Below are positions 32,799-46,112 of a DNA stretch of 64,000 bases, piece after piece (position 1 is the first letter of the stretch; each line of letters begins with the position of its first letter). A model generated the notes under the pieces. It did not search any database. It saw only the letters and a list, made by a program, of their open reading frames with translations, and had not been told where the DNA came from. Position numbers and translations under genes: made by a program. The stretch is from Helicostylum pulchrum (taxonomy: Eukaryota > Mucoromycota > Mucoromycetes > Mucorales > Mucoraceae): assembly GCA_025677825.1 (NCBI GenBank), contig JAIXMO010000001.1, positions 248,001 to 312,000 on the forward strand, read 5' to 3'.

Positions 32799-35700
32799 GT
32801 GCTCTTGCTATTCGTGGGATATACCAGCTAGTTGTGATGTTATTATTTGTGATTGATATTGGTTTTAAACGGTCTGTATGTACCCATGAATTATAAATTT
32901 TGCCTTCTATTTCTTTGATTTGGTAAACGTTGAAATCTAGGTTGCATTTGATGATTTGGTAAGGTCCCATCCAGTTATATTCCAGGCCTTTTTTAGATTC
33001 ATGTCGCAATAGTACGAAATCGTTTTTACTAAATACCTGTGTTTCTTTACCCTTTATTATTTTATCCCATCTTTCCTTATCCTTTATACCTTGGTTTCGT
33101 AAATTTTCCTCTGCTAAGAATCTAGTTTCCCTAAGGTTTCGAATACGAGTTAAAGCATCTTCAGTTATCAAATTGGCATCAAATTCGGTTATATCATTCA
33201 TATAGGGTCGATTGAAATCCCCAGGAATTCTTGGTTGAGTACCATATACGAGGAAAAATGGACTATATCCAGTTGTGGTATGTTTTCGAATACGGCAAGC
33301 AAATGTAACTGTATCAATATATTCGTCCCAGCTATGAACGTCACCATTAACATACTTTTTTAACATATTCTTGATAATCTGGTTAAGTCTTTCACATTTT
33401 GAGTTACTCCTTGGATGGAAAGCACTGGTGAAGGTATGTTTTGACCTGATCTTGTTCATGTATTGTTTCAACACCTTAGACATAAAATTGGCACCTCTAT
33501 CAGTGAATATTTCTACAGGATTACCAAATTTTAATACAATTTCTTCGTAAATAAATCGTACGATTTCATCACCAGTAGCATTTTTTAATGCACGTATAAT
33601 AGGCCAATTAGTTGAATAATCAACAGCCACAAGAATCCATCTATTTCCGTTTTTTGTTGTCGGTAATTCTCCAATAAAATCAAGATGCCAACGCGAAAAG
33701 GCAGGAGGAATATCAAGAGGTTTCATCGGTGAATGATGAATATTCTTTTCGGAACGACTTGCAAGTTGACATTGAGCACAGGATTTTAACCATTCAATTA
33801 TATCTTGTTGTATACCAGGCCACCAAATTCTATTTTTTAATTGCTGATATACTGATATCTGACTAAGATGACCATACGCTATGTGGAAATTGTTAATAAA
33901 ATCTGCACGTTGATGAAATGGTATAAACTTTAATTCAGTAATTTCATTTGTTTTGGAATTTTTGACTAGTTTATATATATGTTGATTTTTGGCTATAAAT
34001 TTGTCTTTGTTTTGTTGAAGTTCTTTCTGTAGTAGTTGAGGCCATTGATCTTCATTACGAAAATATAGTAGAGGCCAATCTTGAATAGGATCATCCTTGA
34101 TCGACTGGACTGGTTTACTTAAAGAATGTTTGGTAACATTGGTATTAGTAGTAATATCAGTATTGTATAAATATTTTGGTTGTATAGATGTGGATGCAGG
34201 GTTGCAATTAGGACCATCACGACGAGATAGTAAATCAGGTATAATGTTTTCTTTACCAGGTTTATATTGAATATTTGGATTGTATAATTCTATTTCCGAC
34301 ATCCATCTTACCAAACGAGGTACCGGGTGTTTTTGATCTCGATAATACTTAAGTGGAAGATGATCAGTATATACTATATAATCTTTACCATCGATAAAAC
34401 ATCTCCATTTTCTTAGTGCAATTAGAATAGCTAGCATTTCACGTTCCTGGGCGGGGTATACTCTTTCTTCTTTGCTGTATCGTTTACTTTCAAACGCCAA
34501 TGGTTTCCAATTATTGTCATTATCTTGTTGCAGTAACACAGCGCCTGCGGCAAAATCAGAACTATCACACTCAATTCTAAACGGTTTGTTCATATCGGGA
34601 GTAAGAAGTATTGGAGCAGATGATAGTTTCTGTTTTAATAAATTAAAAGCATTTTGACATTGTGGTGTCCATTCGATAGCTCGTGTTTTATAACCAGTAC
34701 CCGCCGTTAAATCAGTAAGAGGAGAGGCAATATGCGCAAACTGTGGTATGAATCTACGATAGTATTGTGTAAGGCCAAGAAATTGACGTACTTGTTGAAC
34801 ATTAGTAGGAACCGGCCATAAACTAATAGCTTCTGTCTTTTGTTGAGAAGGAGAAATACCGTTTTTTGATATGTGATAACCTAAAAATGTTAATTCTTTC
34901 ATATTGAAATGTGATTTCTTTATATTTATAACAAATTTAGCTTCGTCAAGTTTTTGCAAAACCTGTTTTACATGTTCTTTATGTTCAATTTCATTTTTAG
35001 AATATACCAATAAATCATCTACATATATGATTACAAATTTATCTACGAATGACTTCAGAACTTTGTTGATAACGTCTTGGAAATATGGACCAGAATTCTT
35101 TAATCCAAAAGGGGCTACTAGAAATCTATGTTGACCAAAACGATGTGATATTGTTGCCTTCATTGAATCTGATTCGGATAAACGAACTTGATTAAAAGCT
35201 CCAATTAAATCAATCTGTGAGAAACAGGTACTGTTATGTAATTGATCCAGACATTCGTCTATTCGTGGTATTGGTATTCTTTGAGCAATGGTAATTTTGT
35301 TGATACTTCGAAAATCACAACACATTCTTAATTTCGGTGTTCCATCAGCATTGTTTGATCCAGCTTTTCGTACAAATAGAATTGGGAATCCATAAGGCGA
35401 TGCAGTTGGTACTATCAATCCTTTTTCTTCTAAATCCGTTAATTGCTTTTTGAGTTCAGCTAACTCAAGAGGACTCATTCGATACGGTTGGTGAAATATA
35501 GGAGGAGCATCTTTAGGATCAGTTACGATTATATCCCTTGTGTGTCTATTTGGCGGTAGTTCAGTTACTTCGCCCTTGAATGCATAGGGAAATAATTTTT
35601 CAAATTCTTCTTTCCATTCTTTATCAAGTTGAATATCTTTCATATCAATAGGTGATATTGGTGTGATTGTTGCATGATTACCAGTACTTTCATCTATGAA

Positions 35701-37333
35701 ATTTACTACAAAACATTCTGTTATTTGGTCTTTTTTAAGCCATCGAGCTACTTGCGTAGCTGATGCTAAATAATCAATATTAGTTGGCTCTTTTTTTACA
35801 GGTGGGTTAATGGTATTGATATTATTTAGTAGTTTTGATGGTGATACCGGATATATTTTGGTGACAATATTAGTATTTTTATCAGTAACTTCCCATGTGT
35901 CATCAAACCAGTCAGGTTTAGGTGCTGTTTCTTTCAACCAGTTACGACCGAGAATGATATCAAACTTGGATTCGAAAACATAGGCAGTGATTATTTCTTG
36001 GTATTCATGGTTATCTCCTAAAAATAATCTAAAAGTAATTTTTTTGTTTATATTTGTTTTATTACCATCTGCTGTTTCTACTGCCTGATTAGCAACATCT
36101 TTTTCTGTCAAAGCGTGCGAGAGTAATTTAGGATGTACATAATTTGTACTTGCGCCACTATCAATTAGTATTTTGAAATTAGATCCACCCACCATGGTTT
36201 TGTATAATGGTAATGCATTTGATGTATTATCAACATTGTTTAAAAATGACTTTTCAGCAGACGACAAGATATGTGTTTCCGGTGTAATATTAGGTGACAA
36301 TACAGGATAAGAGTAGGAGTCTTGATTATCAAAAGATGATAAATCAATTAAATTTTTATTATCATGATCATTGTTAGTATTATTGCTTAATGGATCATAG
36401 CTATCTAATAACGCATTGAATTGCTGACGAAAATTGTTAGGTTTTCGATAGTTATTATTATTATTAGTATTATAATTATTAGTATTGTTATTATAATTAT
36501 TGCGAGGTTTTTGTGTACGATAGTCACTACGATTATTTCTTTTAGATTGAAATATACCTCTATCCTCATCCCATTTTTTATTTCTACATTCAGCCTTTTT
36601 ATGTCCAATTTTATCACAATAAAAACAGTTATTATTATTAATTCTTTGTACTGAATTATTGCTGTTAGAACCTTGTTGCTGCTTTAATAAATTTAAGAGT
36701 AGTTGATTTTGCTGTCTGATTTCAATAACTGTTAAATCCATGGGATCATCAATAGCTGAGTTTGGTGAATTAAAATTATTTGTTGATCTACCATATTGTG
36801 TAGCAGACTCAAAAGTTCGTGCACAATGAAACATACTTTCTAAATCGAGAGGATCCTTTAGTAATATATGTGCTCTAGCGCGATCCTTTAATCCTCTTGC
36901 AAATTTATCCATAGCTTCATCTTCTGTAATATTCAGTTCCAGTAACACATCTTGAAATTCCTTAATGTAATGTTGTACAGACGAAGTTTGTTTTAATTCA
37001 AATAATCTATCTCGTGTTGATTGTAACGTATACTTTGGTTTGAATTCCATATCCATACTAATTTTGAATACTTCCCAGTCAGATAAATCTTGAGATGATC
37101 GCTGGGCCATACGGTAATACCATAAGCGAGCATGATCTGTTAATAATGATACTGCATAGGATACCCAACGCGCTCTTTCAAAAGTATAAAAAGTTAAATA
37201 ATGTTCCACAGAAGTGTACCAATTATTTATCTTTGTAATATCTCTACTACCATCGTATGTAGGGGGGGTTGGAATTCTTACTTGGCTATTGAACTGTTGT
37301 TGTTGTTGATGTGGTGGTTGGTGTTGGTGTTGG

Positions 37334-37372
<39 letters not shown>

Positions 37373-37716
37373 AATGCTGTAGCAATTAGTAGTTGAACTT
37401 CTTCTTCAGAGAAAACTTTATTTGTTTTTACTTCGTCGGTCATTTCAGTATCTTCTATTACTTCTTTGTTGATTGTTTTCTTGTATTCTTGGTAGTGATC
37501 TAATAATGCTTCAGATCCTTGTTTTATTGCTAATTTTTCCGGTCTTGAAAAAATAGATTTTACTGATTTTTCTATTAAAATTCCTCTGGATGTTATAAAT
37601 TCCTCTAATTCTTCTCTTTCGTTTGCTGGTAATTTTCTTTTTGTTGCTGTAATAATATTATATTTGACGTGTGTTGGATGATCCAATATTTCTTGAGTAG
37701 AACTGTCTGATGACAT
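32794..37716 (-). CDS. Gag-Pol polyprotein of the Ty3/gypsy element
   Basis: One ORF of 1640 codons without a frameshift between Gag and Pol. Domains in order: Gag with a Gln-rich run (about residues 118-145), CCHC knuckle CFYCDKIGHKKAEC (about 365), an Asn-rich linker, aspartic protease LIDSGASTNYVH (about 517), reverse transcriptase with FSQIDLIGAFNQVRL and the catalytic FVIIYVDDLLVYS (about 900), RNase H with ECDSSDFAAGAVLLQ, and integrase with zinc finger HIAYGHL...CAQC (about 1290-1315). The DDE core follows (WHLDFIGELP, IFTDRGANF, SNSKCERLNQ; about 1342, 1402 and 1440). The C-terminal module has WMGPYQIIKCNLDFNVYQI (GPY/F type) and no chromodomain. All catalytic residues I looked for are present. 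Confidence 0.95.
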
Positions 37717-37765
37717 TCACAACACAATAATATTTCTGATTTTTCTAACTTCTGGTGCTACCAAT

Positions 37766-37906
37766 TGTCAGAGTTATTTTAATAGATGAGACTTATAGCA
37801 ATAGATGTATAGTAGTAAAAAGGTGGTCTTTTATTGAGTTTGTATTTTAGGGTAATTTATATCTAATTTAAAGTAGTACACAGCTTATTCAATTTTAGCT
37901 GTGACA
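37766..37906 (-). repeat. 5' LTR of the Ty3/gypsy element
   Basis: 141-bp LTR at the 5' side of the minus-strand coding region; Gag-Pol starts 50 bp further in. It is followed inward by the putative primer-binding site TGGTAGC. Confidence 0.95.
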
Positions 37907-37910
37907 ACAG

Positions 37911-40900
37911 GAGAAGATACTTCATCTAAAAAGTTGCATGAATTGAAAGTGATCGCCAGGCTTACCGCTGCTCAACCGGGTACATGTATCATAAAAGGGT
38001 ATAATCCAAGGGGTCTTTATTAATGTTCGAAGTTGATCAGTTTTTTTTACATATATTTCAGAACTAGATAACGAAAGCTGACAGCAAATTATGGGTTTCA
38101 AGCGAATATAGCGCTTCTTCCGGTCGAAGTGGACCTCAGCTTTAGGTTTACGAGATATTTGTATGTACTTTCGATTGCCCTGAAAACGAACTAGCAGTAG
38201 GTTACGTCTGGATTAGAATGAGACAAAACCTTTTGTTCGTTTTTCAAAAAGTTTTCATACTTTTTTCTTGTCGATTTTTTCATTTTAAAAAGTTATCATC
38301 AATAGCTTAAAATGATGTTCTTAATAAATAGGATTAACTAAGCAGGTGGTTGGCAAAAATGTCACGGAGTTTTTTTTTTTATAGCTTCTTGCTTGAAACC
38401 AAGTTGAAACGGTTGTTTTTTAACAACGAATAGTAGATATGCACTTGAAAATGATTAAATAAATCACATTAGAAAATAAGCCTCTCTATTTTATGAACAA
38501 TGAAAGTGATCCTCAAACTACTATTTATTCTATTTTTTTTTATTAGCTATGTATACCAGTAAGTATTTTATATATGTGTTCACCTTTTAAATGATATGCT
38601 TTTATTTTTTTTTTGGCTTTTTTATATTGTCGAAACAAGGAAGCTTGACTTCTGGTCAGCCAAAAAAATGGAGCGTTTATATTGGCTAACAATGTTCCAC
38701 AGCAAAATAAAAAAACGCGGTTTTTTTTCCTCTTTTTTTTTTCCTTTCTCTTCTTCGCCATTCTTTATCTCTTGGAGGACATGCTTCAGGTGCTATGACT
38801 GAGGTAGTATAGCGTAAGACCAGAGATCGGTTTACTTGTGCCGCTGTAAAGGTTTAGGGCTTACTTATTAATGTTCGTAGCGACTTGCTGTTAGTAGCGG
38901 CTAGTGCCAGCGTCTTGCATGCCAATTAGCACACATCAATTTTGTTAGTAAAATAACAATAGTTTTGATGGCTTAACAGATGTTCGCGAGGGCGGTAGTT
39001 TTGTGGTCACCATTCTATCGTCGGTTAATTTAGCAGACTTCGGGAATGCTAATGCCGTTGCAGTCTTCGTGTGCATGTGGGATTGAACATTATTTTTTGA
39101 CCATTAACTCGTTTATATAAGTGGGGGATTTTTTTGACTCTATGCTAAGGGGTTATTTGATCTTGAAGGTTAGACATGCATTTTAGTAGTTCGCCTCTAC
39201 CCTTGCGTTTTTATGCTTGCCTTGGAAATCTGCATTAGAGCAGCTCGGTGGTGATGGTTCCCGCAGTTGTTCATACGTCCACCACTTTCCCAACAACGCA
39301 CTGGATGCTGTCTAGTGTTGACGGAGGACGTAAACGTGTATAGTGACATGCTGTTGACGCTTTCGACTAGTGTAGGGCCTATTCTTAAGCCAGCCTCACT
39401 TGGATCTAGTATGAGACCGGTGTTACTTTTTCGTTTTTGTGCGTTGTTGGTTGGCCTTAAACTGAAAAAGTAATACGAGTGTGGTATCTAAGTATGACTT
39501 GGTAAGTTTGATACTCCTGTAATGGGAGCAAGTGACAGTTATCGGATAAAGACCTATTTTTTGGGACCTGATGTGTTTACACCTTCTCGTGGTAGTTGTC
39601 CTGTGAGTACTAGTTGCTGTTTACTGCGGCATTAGGAAACAAAGATAAGCACTTTCTGTTTTTTTTCGCTTAATAAAAAATTATATAAACCATACACATT
39701 CGCTGTCTTTTTTTTTGTACGTATAAAATTATGAATAATTGTCTGTATTTGCTGCACATATCAATTGTTACACTGACAAAGACCCTCTCAAGTACTCGAC
39801 AGAGTATCAAAAACGCAAAATGCATCTTCACAGCTCCTCTTGACAGTGAAATAATCATATAAATTTTCTGTTTGTATGAGCTTGCGTCTTTGCAGCAGAC
39901 AATGCAAAAGAAAAAAGCTGGAGGATATTTTGCCGTCTCCTATTGGCCAATAGTTGAAGACGTGAATCGCGCAGCAAAAAAACAGGCTTTTTTTGTAAAC
40001 ACGCTTTTTTTCAAAAAGCATAGTTTTTTTCTTTTTCTTGCTCCTCCTCTTTTTTTTAAAAATCCATCTCGTGGTCCCGCTCGTCCATGCTCTTTAGGAA
40101 AACTCCCTAAGAAGACTAATTTCTTTTCGGGAGACGAGTACATTGTTGTAATCCTTGCGGTAGATGGTACGTGTTGTGGTAACTTGTGAGGACTCCTACG
40201 GAAATCCGCCCACCCGTTTGTAATGATTTCGTCAATTGTCCGCGCGAGGGCACACTGGGTAATAGGAGGTGGAATTAGTCTTCACTTGATTGGTTATAGA
40301 GATGATGTTGGCCATTGAACAGCGGTACCCGTTGGCATGTATCACGTAGTTGCAAGTTACCGGCATGTATTATAGGTAGGTTTTTTGTATATTCTTCACC
40401 GGTGGAGATCGGTGTAGTTGATGGATGTCCACCCCTTCGTTGCCGCGTGACTTTGGGCATGCGCTCCATGTTTTGTGCTGGTAGATAGAAACAGCACTGC
40501 TAAACATCCCCCTTCGCTCACCTCTATTTTTTCCTCTTGCCCTTTCTATGGGGGCTGTTCTCTTTTTTTTTCTTGCCCTTTTATTAGGACCCTTTTACTC
40601 TTTTTTACTGCACCAACCCTCTTTTTTCTTGCCCTTTTGTTAGGGACCCTTTCGCCCTTATTTAATACGTCTTTCTCTTTCTTGCCTTTCATTAGGACCC
40701 GGTTTCTCTTTGGGAACAGTAATACTATTACCTTCTCGCGGTTGTTCCTGTTAATCAAAGAGTATCTCTTTGAGAACTGAAATAGTATACACACACTCTC
40801 TCTCATACACACAATTTAATAAAACGTTTTTAAACAATACTTCTACTTTTGACTCTCTAATTTTTTATTATAATCTCCAAACATGGTAGGAGAGCATACC

Positions 40901-42067
40901 CAGGAAGTGCTGTCGTGTGTCTGTGTGTACATACTTTGGTTGCTGTATCGTATATCTGGCAGTTCAAGTTTCTGCGATATTTAGAAACAGTTCTCAGCTC
41001 AAAGTAAGGTATAATATCAAGCTGCATGTATTATTATTTCGTGTCAGTAGAATAGCGATCAAAAGAACTAATAATTCTGAATAGGTAGCTACTTGACATA
41101 GAACATATGAAGTCTATAAGAAATACAATGCATCATGTAAAAGAGGAAATTGACGTGCCTGGAAGTTTTATATTTCCTGGTTCATTTCGCGTTCGGCTGT
41201 TATTTATTAAAATTCCCGCTGCATGATTTATTTGCACGCTCAACTTGGCCCTATTCGCACAAAAAGGAAACTGTGTGAATCTAGCTGGGACAACAAGTAT
41301 ACATACGTATACAATAAAAATGATTAATTGGCGTATATACAAATACGAGTACTACCGGGCTAATGGCAGTATAATTACGCCATGATCAAGTATCCCCCTC
41401 TTCCTATTTTACCGTCCTTTTTTATCACATATTAAAAGCCTGTCTTTTCACATTTTCTTTTAAAATATTTTTATACTAACTGATACTGTTCTTCTTAGAG
41501 CACTGACCATCCGTAAAGGTAAGTAAAAAGTAACTTGAAAAGTTATTTTTTTTCGGTTAAACATTTCTCATGTACCAGGAAATATAAACCTTCCAAATTT
41601 GTTTTGTTTTACTAATTTTTTTTTAGACATGCTAGGCCACGATATAAAAAAAAAAGTACTCATGCCACTGTAACACCTCTCCCTACCCGCTCTTCTTAGA
41701 ACAACCGCTGTACATACAGTAGCGGCTCTATTTGGGGGCGACATGATTTAAGGGTAGATTCGATTTAATAGTGGATTTCTTCTAGATTTTGGCCGCTACC
41801 GCAGTTAATCATTTTTCTACATGTCTGCACTTGTTGTTCCAACTTATTTCATGCAACAAGTCCACTTTTTTTTAAAAAAAATACCCCACGCGTTTTGCTG
41901 AGTAGTAAATAAAACGTGTATCAAGAGCCCAAAAAAAAGTTCATACAAAATTAGATAATACTGAGCAGGATTTATTTAAAGATAAGCTTCATTTTAAGAA
42001 GAAAAGTAATGTTTTGTAAAAAAAAAAAAACATATCTAGCAAAGGCAAAATGGCTTATGCTATAGTT
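37911..42067. other. 4.1-kb gene-poor region, partly GC-richer
   Basis: No gene I can support. From about 38,780 to 40,500 the base composition is visibly less AT-rich than its surroundings and open frames appear on both strands (for example minus 40275-40469 and plus 39872-40189), but none shows a known domain. It could be an old transposon body or an island of other origin. It also holds a dispersed-repeat copy (41715-41805) and the CCGTAAAGGTAAGT block near 41510. Confidence 0.4.
41715..41805 (+). repeat. Dispersed repeat, copy c (short inverted-repeat element)
   Basis: Starts TA then CAGTAGCGGCTCTATTTGGG, passes through ATTTAAGGGTAGATTCGATT and GTGGATTTCTTCTAGATTTT and ends GGCCGCTACCGCAG. 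The outer GTAGCGGC/GCCGCTAC blocks form a short inverted repeat, so this may be a nearly complete miniature element of about 90 bp. Confidence 0.6.
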
Positions 42068-45000
42068 TTAAAACCTAGAAAGGGTCAATGGTTCGCCTGC
42101 TTCAATTAATTTTTCATCTCCGGTATCCGTACCGACTAATTTGACAAAAAACTGGAGAGAGGAAGTATAAGATACATATTTTACGGAAACAATCGCAGGT
42201 ACGTCCACATCCTCCTCGTCAAAAAGATCTCTAAAGTATACAGTCTTAATATCGACACTTTGGCAAATGTTATCATCGAGGGAAAGCGTTTTATTATCAT
42301 TTAAATAATTCATCGTTTTAAATCTGTATATCTCTAAAGTATGAAAATCAGCGTTAGTTACGCATTAACATGTCATTATTCTGGAATTTTATTACCTGTA
42401 CTAAAATTGCGAAACCTACTATCCTCTTGGCTCCGCAAATAAAACGGTCTATTTGATCGAACATTATTTATTACGCTCCCTTTATTTAAAAAGGGGAGGA
42501 CAATATTATAGTCGCATTCAATAGTTTCCGTATCTGTTATTTTGGATTTATATAGAAGACATGCTCCTCCATATTCACTTTCAGCTATACGAAAAACATA
42601 ATTTTCACTGCATACTTGCTGTAAGACACCAATTTCGAAATCTTTGTAGCATAATGGTCGCTGAGAGATAACCGGCTGTAAGAGTTGGCTAAATAACTCT
42701 GGTACGAGCAAACAGGATGTGTCAATCCCTAACTCTAAATTAAAATCGTCGGCTTCCTCTTCTAGTATTTTTGAAAATGCGTACTGTAATTGCGGATTAC
42801 TGTTGAAGCGTATAAAGCTAAACATATAATCTATATTTATATAGTTTCCAAAAAGTTCCTTATTTAACAAAGAGGCAGATAGAGTGCAGGCAATATCTTG
42901 TAAAACTGGAGTGAAAGAGATGTCTATAATATCAACGGTTGTCAAGCGTACTTTACAGTTACAAGAACTATTTAACTTTAAAGCATTTGTGTCGGCTGAT
43001 CTTGGCGTGCCAAGATTGTTTTGAAGCACCTATTATTTGAGCATCTAACTGTCAGTAAAAAAAGAAAAGAAAAAAAGATGCATTATATTTTTTTACAACT
43101 CTTACATTATCTGAAATGTGACTCTTAAGATTAACAAAGAGTTCTGTTTTGGTCTTTGATGAGAATAGGTCTAATATTCTGTTATCATCGCTCGTAATGT
43201 GCATTTCGCATAGTTCAATTAAACTACTATCTTGTACAAGGTTTTGCCACATACTCGTGCACAGAGAATCGTATATATTTGGAATGTCTAGTATTTCATC
43301 TTGTACAATGATTGATTCCTGCTCCTCTTCCTCTGAACTGGGAGCTGTTACTACTTGATGTAATGACAACTGTACATAATTTTCATGCAATTGACATATT
43401 AAAAAATAAGACTTGAGTGATAATTCTGGTTTCAAAGACTTTTGAATAGCGGGCAAAATCCTTTCTCCTTGAGTAGTGATTCGTAGTTTTTTAGAATTAT
43501 CATCCTTTGGTACTAATCCACTTGCAAATATGATATCTTGAAGATTGTTTTTGGTACCAATAGTATTGTTTAATAACATTGCTTCAATAGAAATAGCATA
43601 CCCAATTTTCGTATCCATTTGGTCAAATATCAAGTGATCCGGTAACTTGTTAAATATCTCTTCTTTTATATAGATCATGTACATCAATACAAATGCGTTG
43701 ATATATTCCGGCTTGTAGGTTGATATTAATGCTTCTCCGTTAGAAACGTCCTTGGTCAATATAGCTTTCATTTCAAACAATAGATCCTTTTTTATAGAAA
43801 CACCGTCATCAGCAGTAAAATCAGCCAAGTCACCTAGCAAGTATCTCTCAGCAAATGGAACGAATCTGAACAAAGATTAATACATATTATGTATACCATT
43901 GTGTTCTGTTACTACTAGACTTACTGCTCTTTAACATTTAATGTTGTCGCATTTGAAAAATTATAGAAACGTCCCAAAGGAGGCAAACTATAATTAGGTT
44001 AGCTTTTGCGCAGTAAAAAAAAGATAATGTAAATACGTTACTACTTGTCTGCTATGAGATCATCGTGGTTGAATATCTGCTGGGTCAATCCGTCTTCGTT
44101 TAAAAGTGAGTACGTTAATAAGGTAGACCCGAGTGATATATCTATTCGTATAAATGTTAGCTAATGCTAAATAATTCGTGACAGTTTTATATACCCAAGT
44201 TGACGATAGCGTCTGGTTTGGAGTTTAGAAATACGGGTGAAGAGACGCTTAAATCTTCTGATTCCATTATAAGCGGCTTACGGTACATATCTGAATGTTG
44301 AACGGCTTCAAAGATACCAATACCGACCCCTTCTAAGAGAAATGGTAGAATAATGTCGCTTTCCCTAGGAGTTATGGATGTAACAATAGCATTTAAAGAG
44401 CGTCTATTATACTCCAATATATACGCTAGCCATGTTAAAGGCATCTTTTCAGACGGGTCGAACTCACAAGAGTATTTATCCGTAACTAACAAAAATGTGT
44501 AACTCTTTGTGGAATTATTCGAAATTATACCTTTTAAGTCGCCAAAGAGAAATGAACTGATTCCAGCGCATACACTTGAAGGAGAAAGTGATATTATAAA
44601 TTGTTTCTGGTTTTCAGTCAGCATCCATCTCTTTTTAAACATTATCCAAGGATTTGTTTTCGTGCCTTTTTCCATTTTCTCTTCATCCTAGTTATTAAGA
44701 TAAACTGTTAAAAATTGTGATGGTTACATCAAGTTATACGTACCAATGGAGGTAAAGGCTGACTATTTATTTGCTCCATTATGTCTTCGATGATCCGATC
44801 TTCATCAAAAGGAACAAGTTTGCTTTTTAAAAATCTTATTAACGGGTTTCCAACTCGATCGTCGTCTGTAGCCACGTAAAATAAATTGGTCCTTAAAAAG
44901 TCTGCTATACGGTCTTCAATATCATCCTCGATAACAGAGACTGAGCTTGATTTCATAACTTTTGGAAATAATTTTGCATTTGGAAAGTCGTGTAGAGTGC

Positions 45001-45769
45001 TGGAAGTTTGAATCAAATCGAATTTTATGTCGATTTTTCCCTCGCCAGGGGTAATTCTGCACAAGATTGTATTTTCTCCTCTCTCGAAAGAGTAATTGTA
45101 AAACATAGATTCAATATCCGAAAAAAATAAAAGTCTATCTTGGTGATCTTCATTTGATATCAAACCTGATTTAACAAAAATTGGTCGAATAATATCATCT
45201 CTAATTTCCTCTTCCCATTCAGAAGGAACAATAAACGCGTAGTGAAATAATTCTATGCTTTCTGTTTCTAATTTCGTTCGTTTAATGGTATATTCTATTG
45301 CAAGTGGTAAATAATCAGAAACTGCCTTCATCAAAAATATATCATCTTCGTTCCACGTTTCCTTGTCTTTTTCAAACAAAACGTACAACTTATCGCGAAA
45401 ACCCTCAATCACTATGGTATCTTCGTCATTTTTATCATAGTCGCAATCAATATCTCTAACGTTTCCTGTTTGCTTATCATAGGAGATAGAAGAACCGAGT
45501 CTATAGATCGATGAATATGTATACGTTACGTCCAGCTATGTCGTTTTTAACCTGCTACGTACTTACCTTTCTTCACGAAAGGAAGGATAATTAAAACGTC
45601 TGTTGGTAGTAGAAAAAATATTTGTTGTGACATGGTTTTTTCCAATATCTAAGTAAAAAAAATAAAAAATAAAAAATAAATCTTAATAAATATATAGTTA
45701 TTTATCGTACAGATATTTACGCATAGCTACGCAATGGGTGTATTGATGAAGGTCATATACCCCTTCCAT
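42068..45769 (-). CDS. Large divergent Hsp70/HSPA12-like protein
   Basis: Nine exons (45769-45721, 45648-45567, 45500-44744, 44687-44195, 44141-44045, 43987-43925, 43865-43106, 43029-42396, 42333-42068) join in phase to 1066 aa. The first part resembles the actin-like ATPase of HSPA12-type proteins: VAMHIGKNHVTTNIFSTTNR at the phosphate-1 position and FHYAFIVPSEWEEEIRDDII with SGLISNEDHQDRLLFFSDIE. The catalytic motifs are worn: phosphate-2 reads NTILCRITPGEGKIDIKFDL where an active member has D-A-G-G-G-T. The second half has IGYAISIEAMLLNNTIGTKN and RITTQGERILPAIQKSLK, suggesting a second degenerate ATPase-like lobe or helical region. Probably a pseudo-ATPase; the family is, to my knowledge, expanded in Mucorales. 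Cellular role unknown. Confidence 0.65.
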
Positions 45770-46112
45770 ATTTATATGTGCGTTTTTTAAACGTTTATTT
45801 AAACTGAAAAAAAAAGTGAAAAGTTAAGAAAATAAACTTTTTTCCCTCATAAATAGAAACGAACCAGTGCCACTTGTGTTACAACCCATCGAAAGTCCGG
45901 AATCATCCGAAATATAAACAAGAGCCCTTGTTTAAATGTATATGGAAGACTCTGCTAATAAATATAAATATGTATATGATATAAATTTAAGTAGAAAGGG
46001 AGAACCTCATACTCCATAGGAGTAAGTACTATTGTTTAATTAAGTAGTCTTGTCGTACACTCTTTCCGGAATAAGAATGTACATTCGCGCGAAAGGGAAG
46101 AAATATAGAGTA
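45770..46112. other. Upstream flank of the Hsp70-like gene
   Basis: Short AT-rich intergenic piece between the start of the 1066-aa protein and the MITE. It carries the presumed promoter; nothing else recognised. Confidence 0.4.

Larger units (their letters stand above)
32523..37906 (-). mobile_element. Complete Ty3/gypsy LTR retrotransposon
   Basis: A 5384-bp element with coding strand minus. Flanking 141-bp LTRs (32523-32663 and 37766-37906) begin TGTCA and end TGACA and differ at one base. A 4-bp target duplication ACAG lies at 32519-32522 and 37907-37910. Internally, next to the 5' LTR (the right one), TGGTAGC fits priming by a tRNA ending GCTACCA, probably initiator Met. A purine-rich AGGAAGGGGATA precedes the 3' LTR. 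One open Gag-Pol frame fills the interior. The near-identical LTRs and intact ORF indicate recent insertion and probable competence. Confidence 0.95.

Noticed and set aside
36405..36654. ORFs on both strands opposite or within the Gag-Pol region
   Set aside because: They are shadows of the Asn/Ile-rich linker of the retrotransposon Gag; the long frame accounts for them.
38850..40470. Considered ribosomal RNA or a second retroelement in the GC-richer island
   Set aside because: I found no 5S or large rRNA landmarks and no reverse transcriptase, integrase or LTR motifs on either strand.
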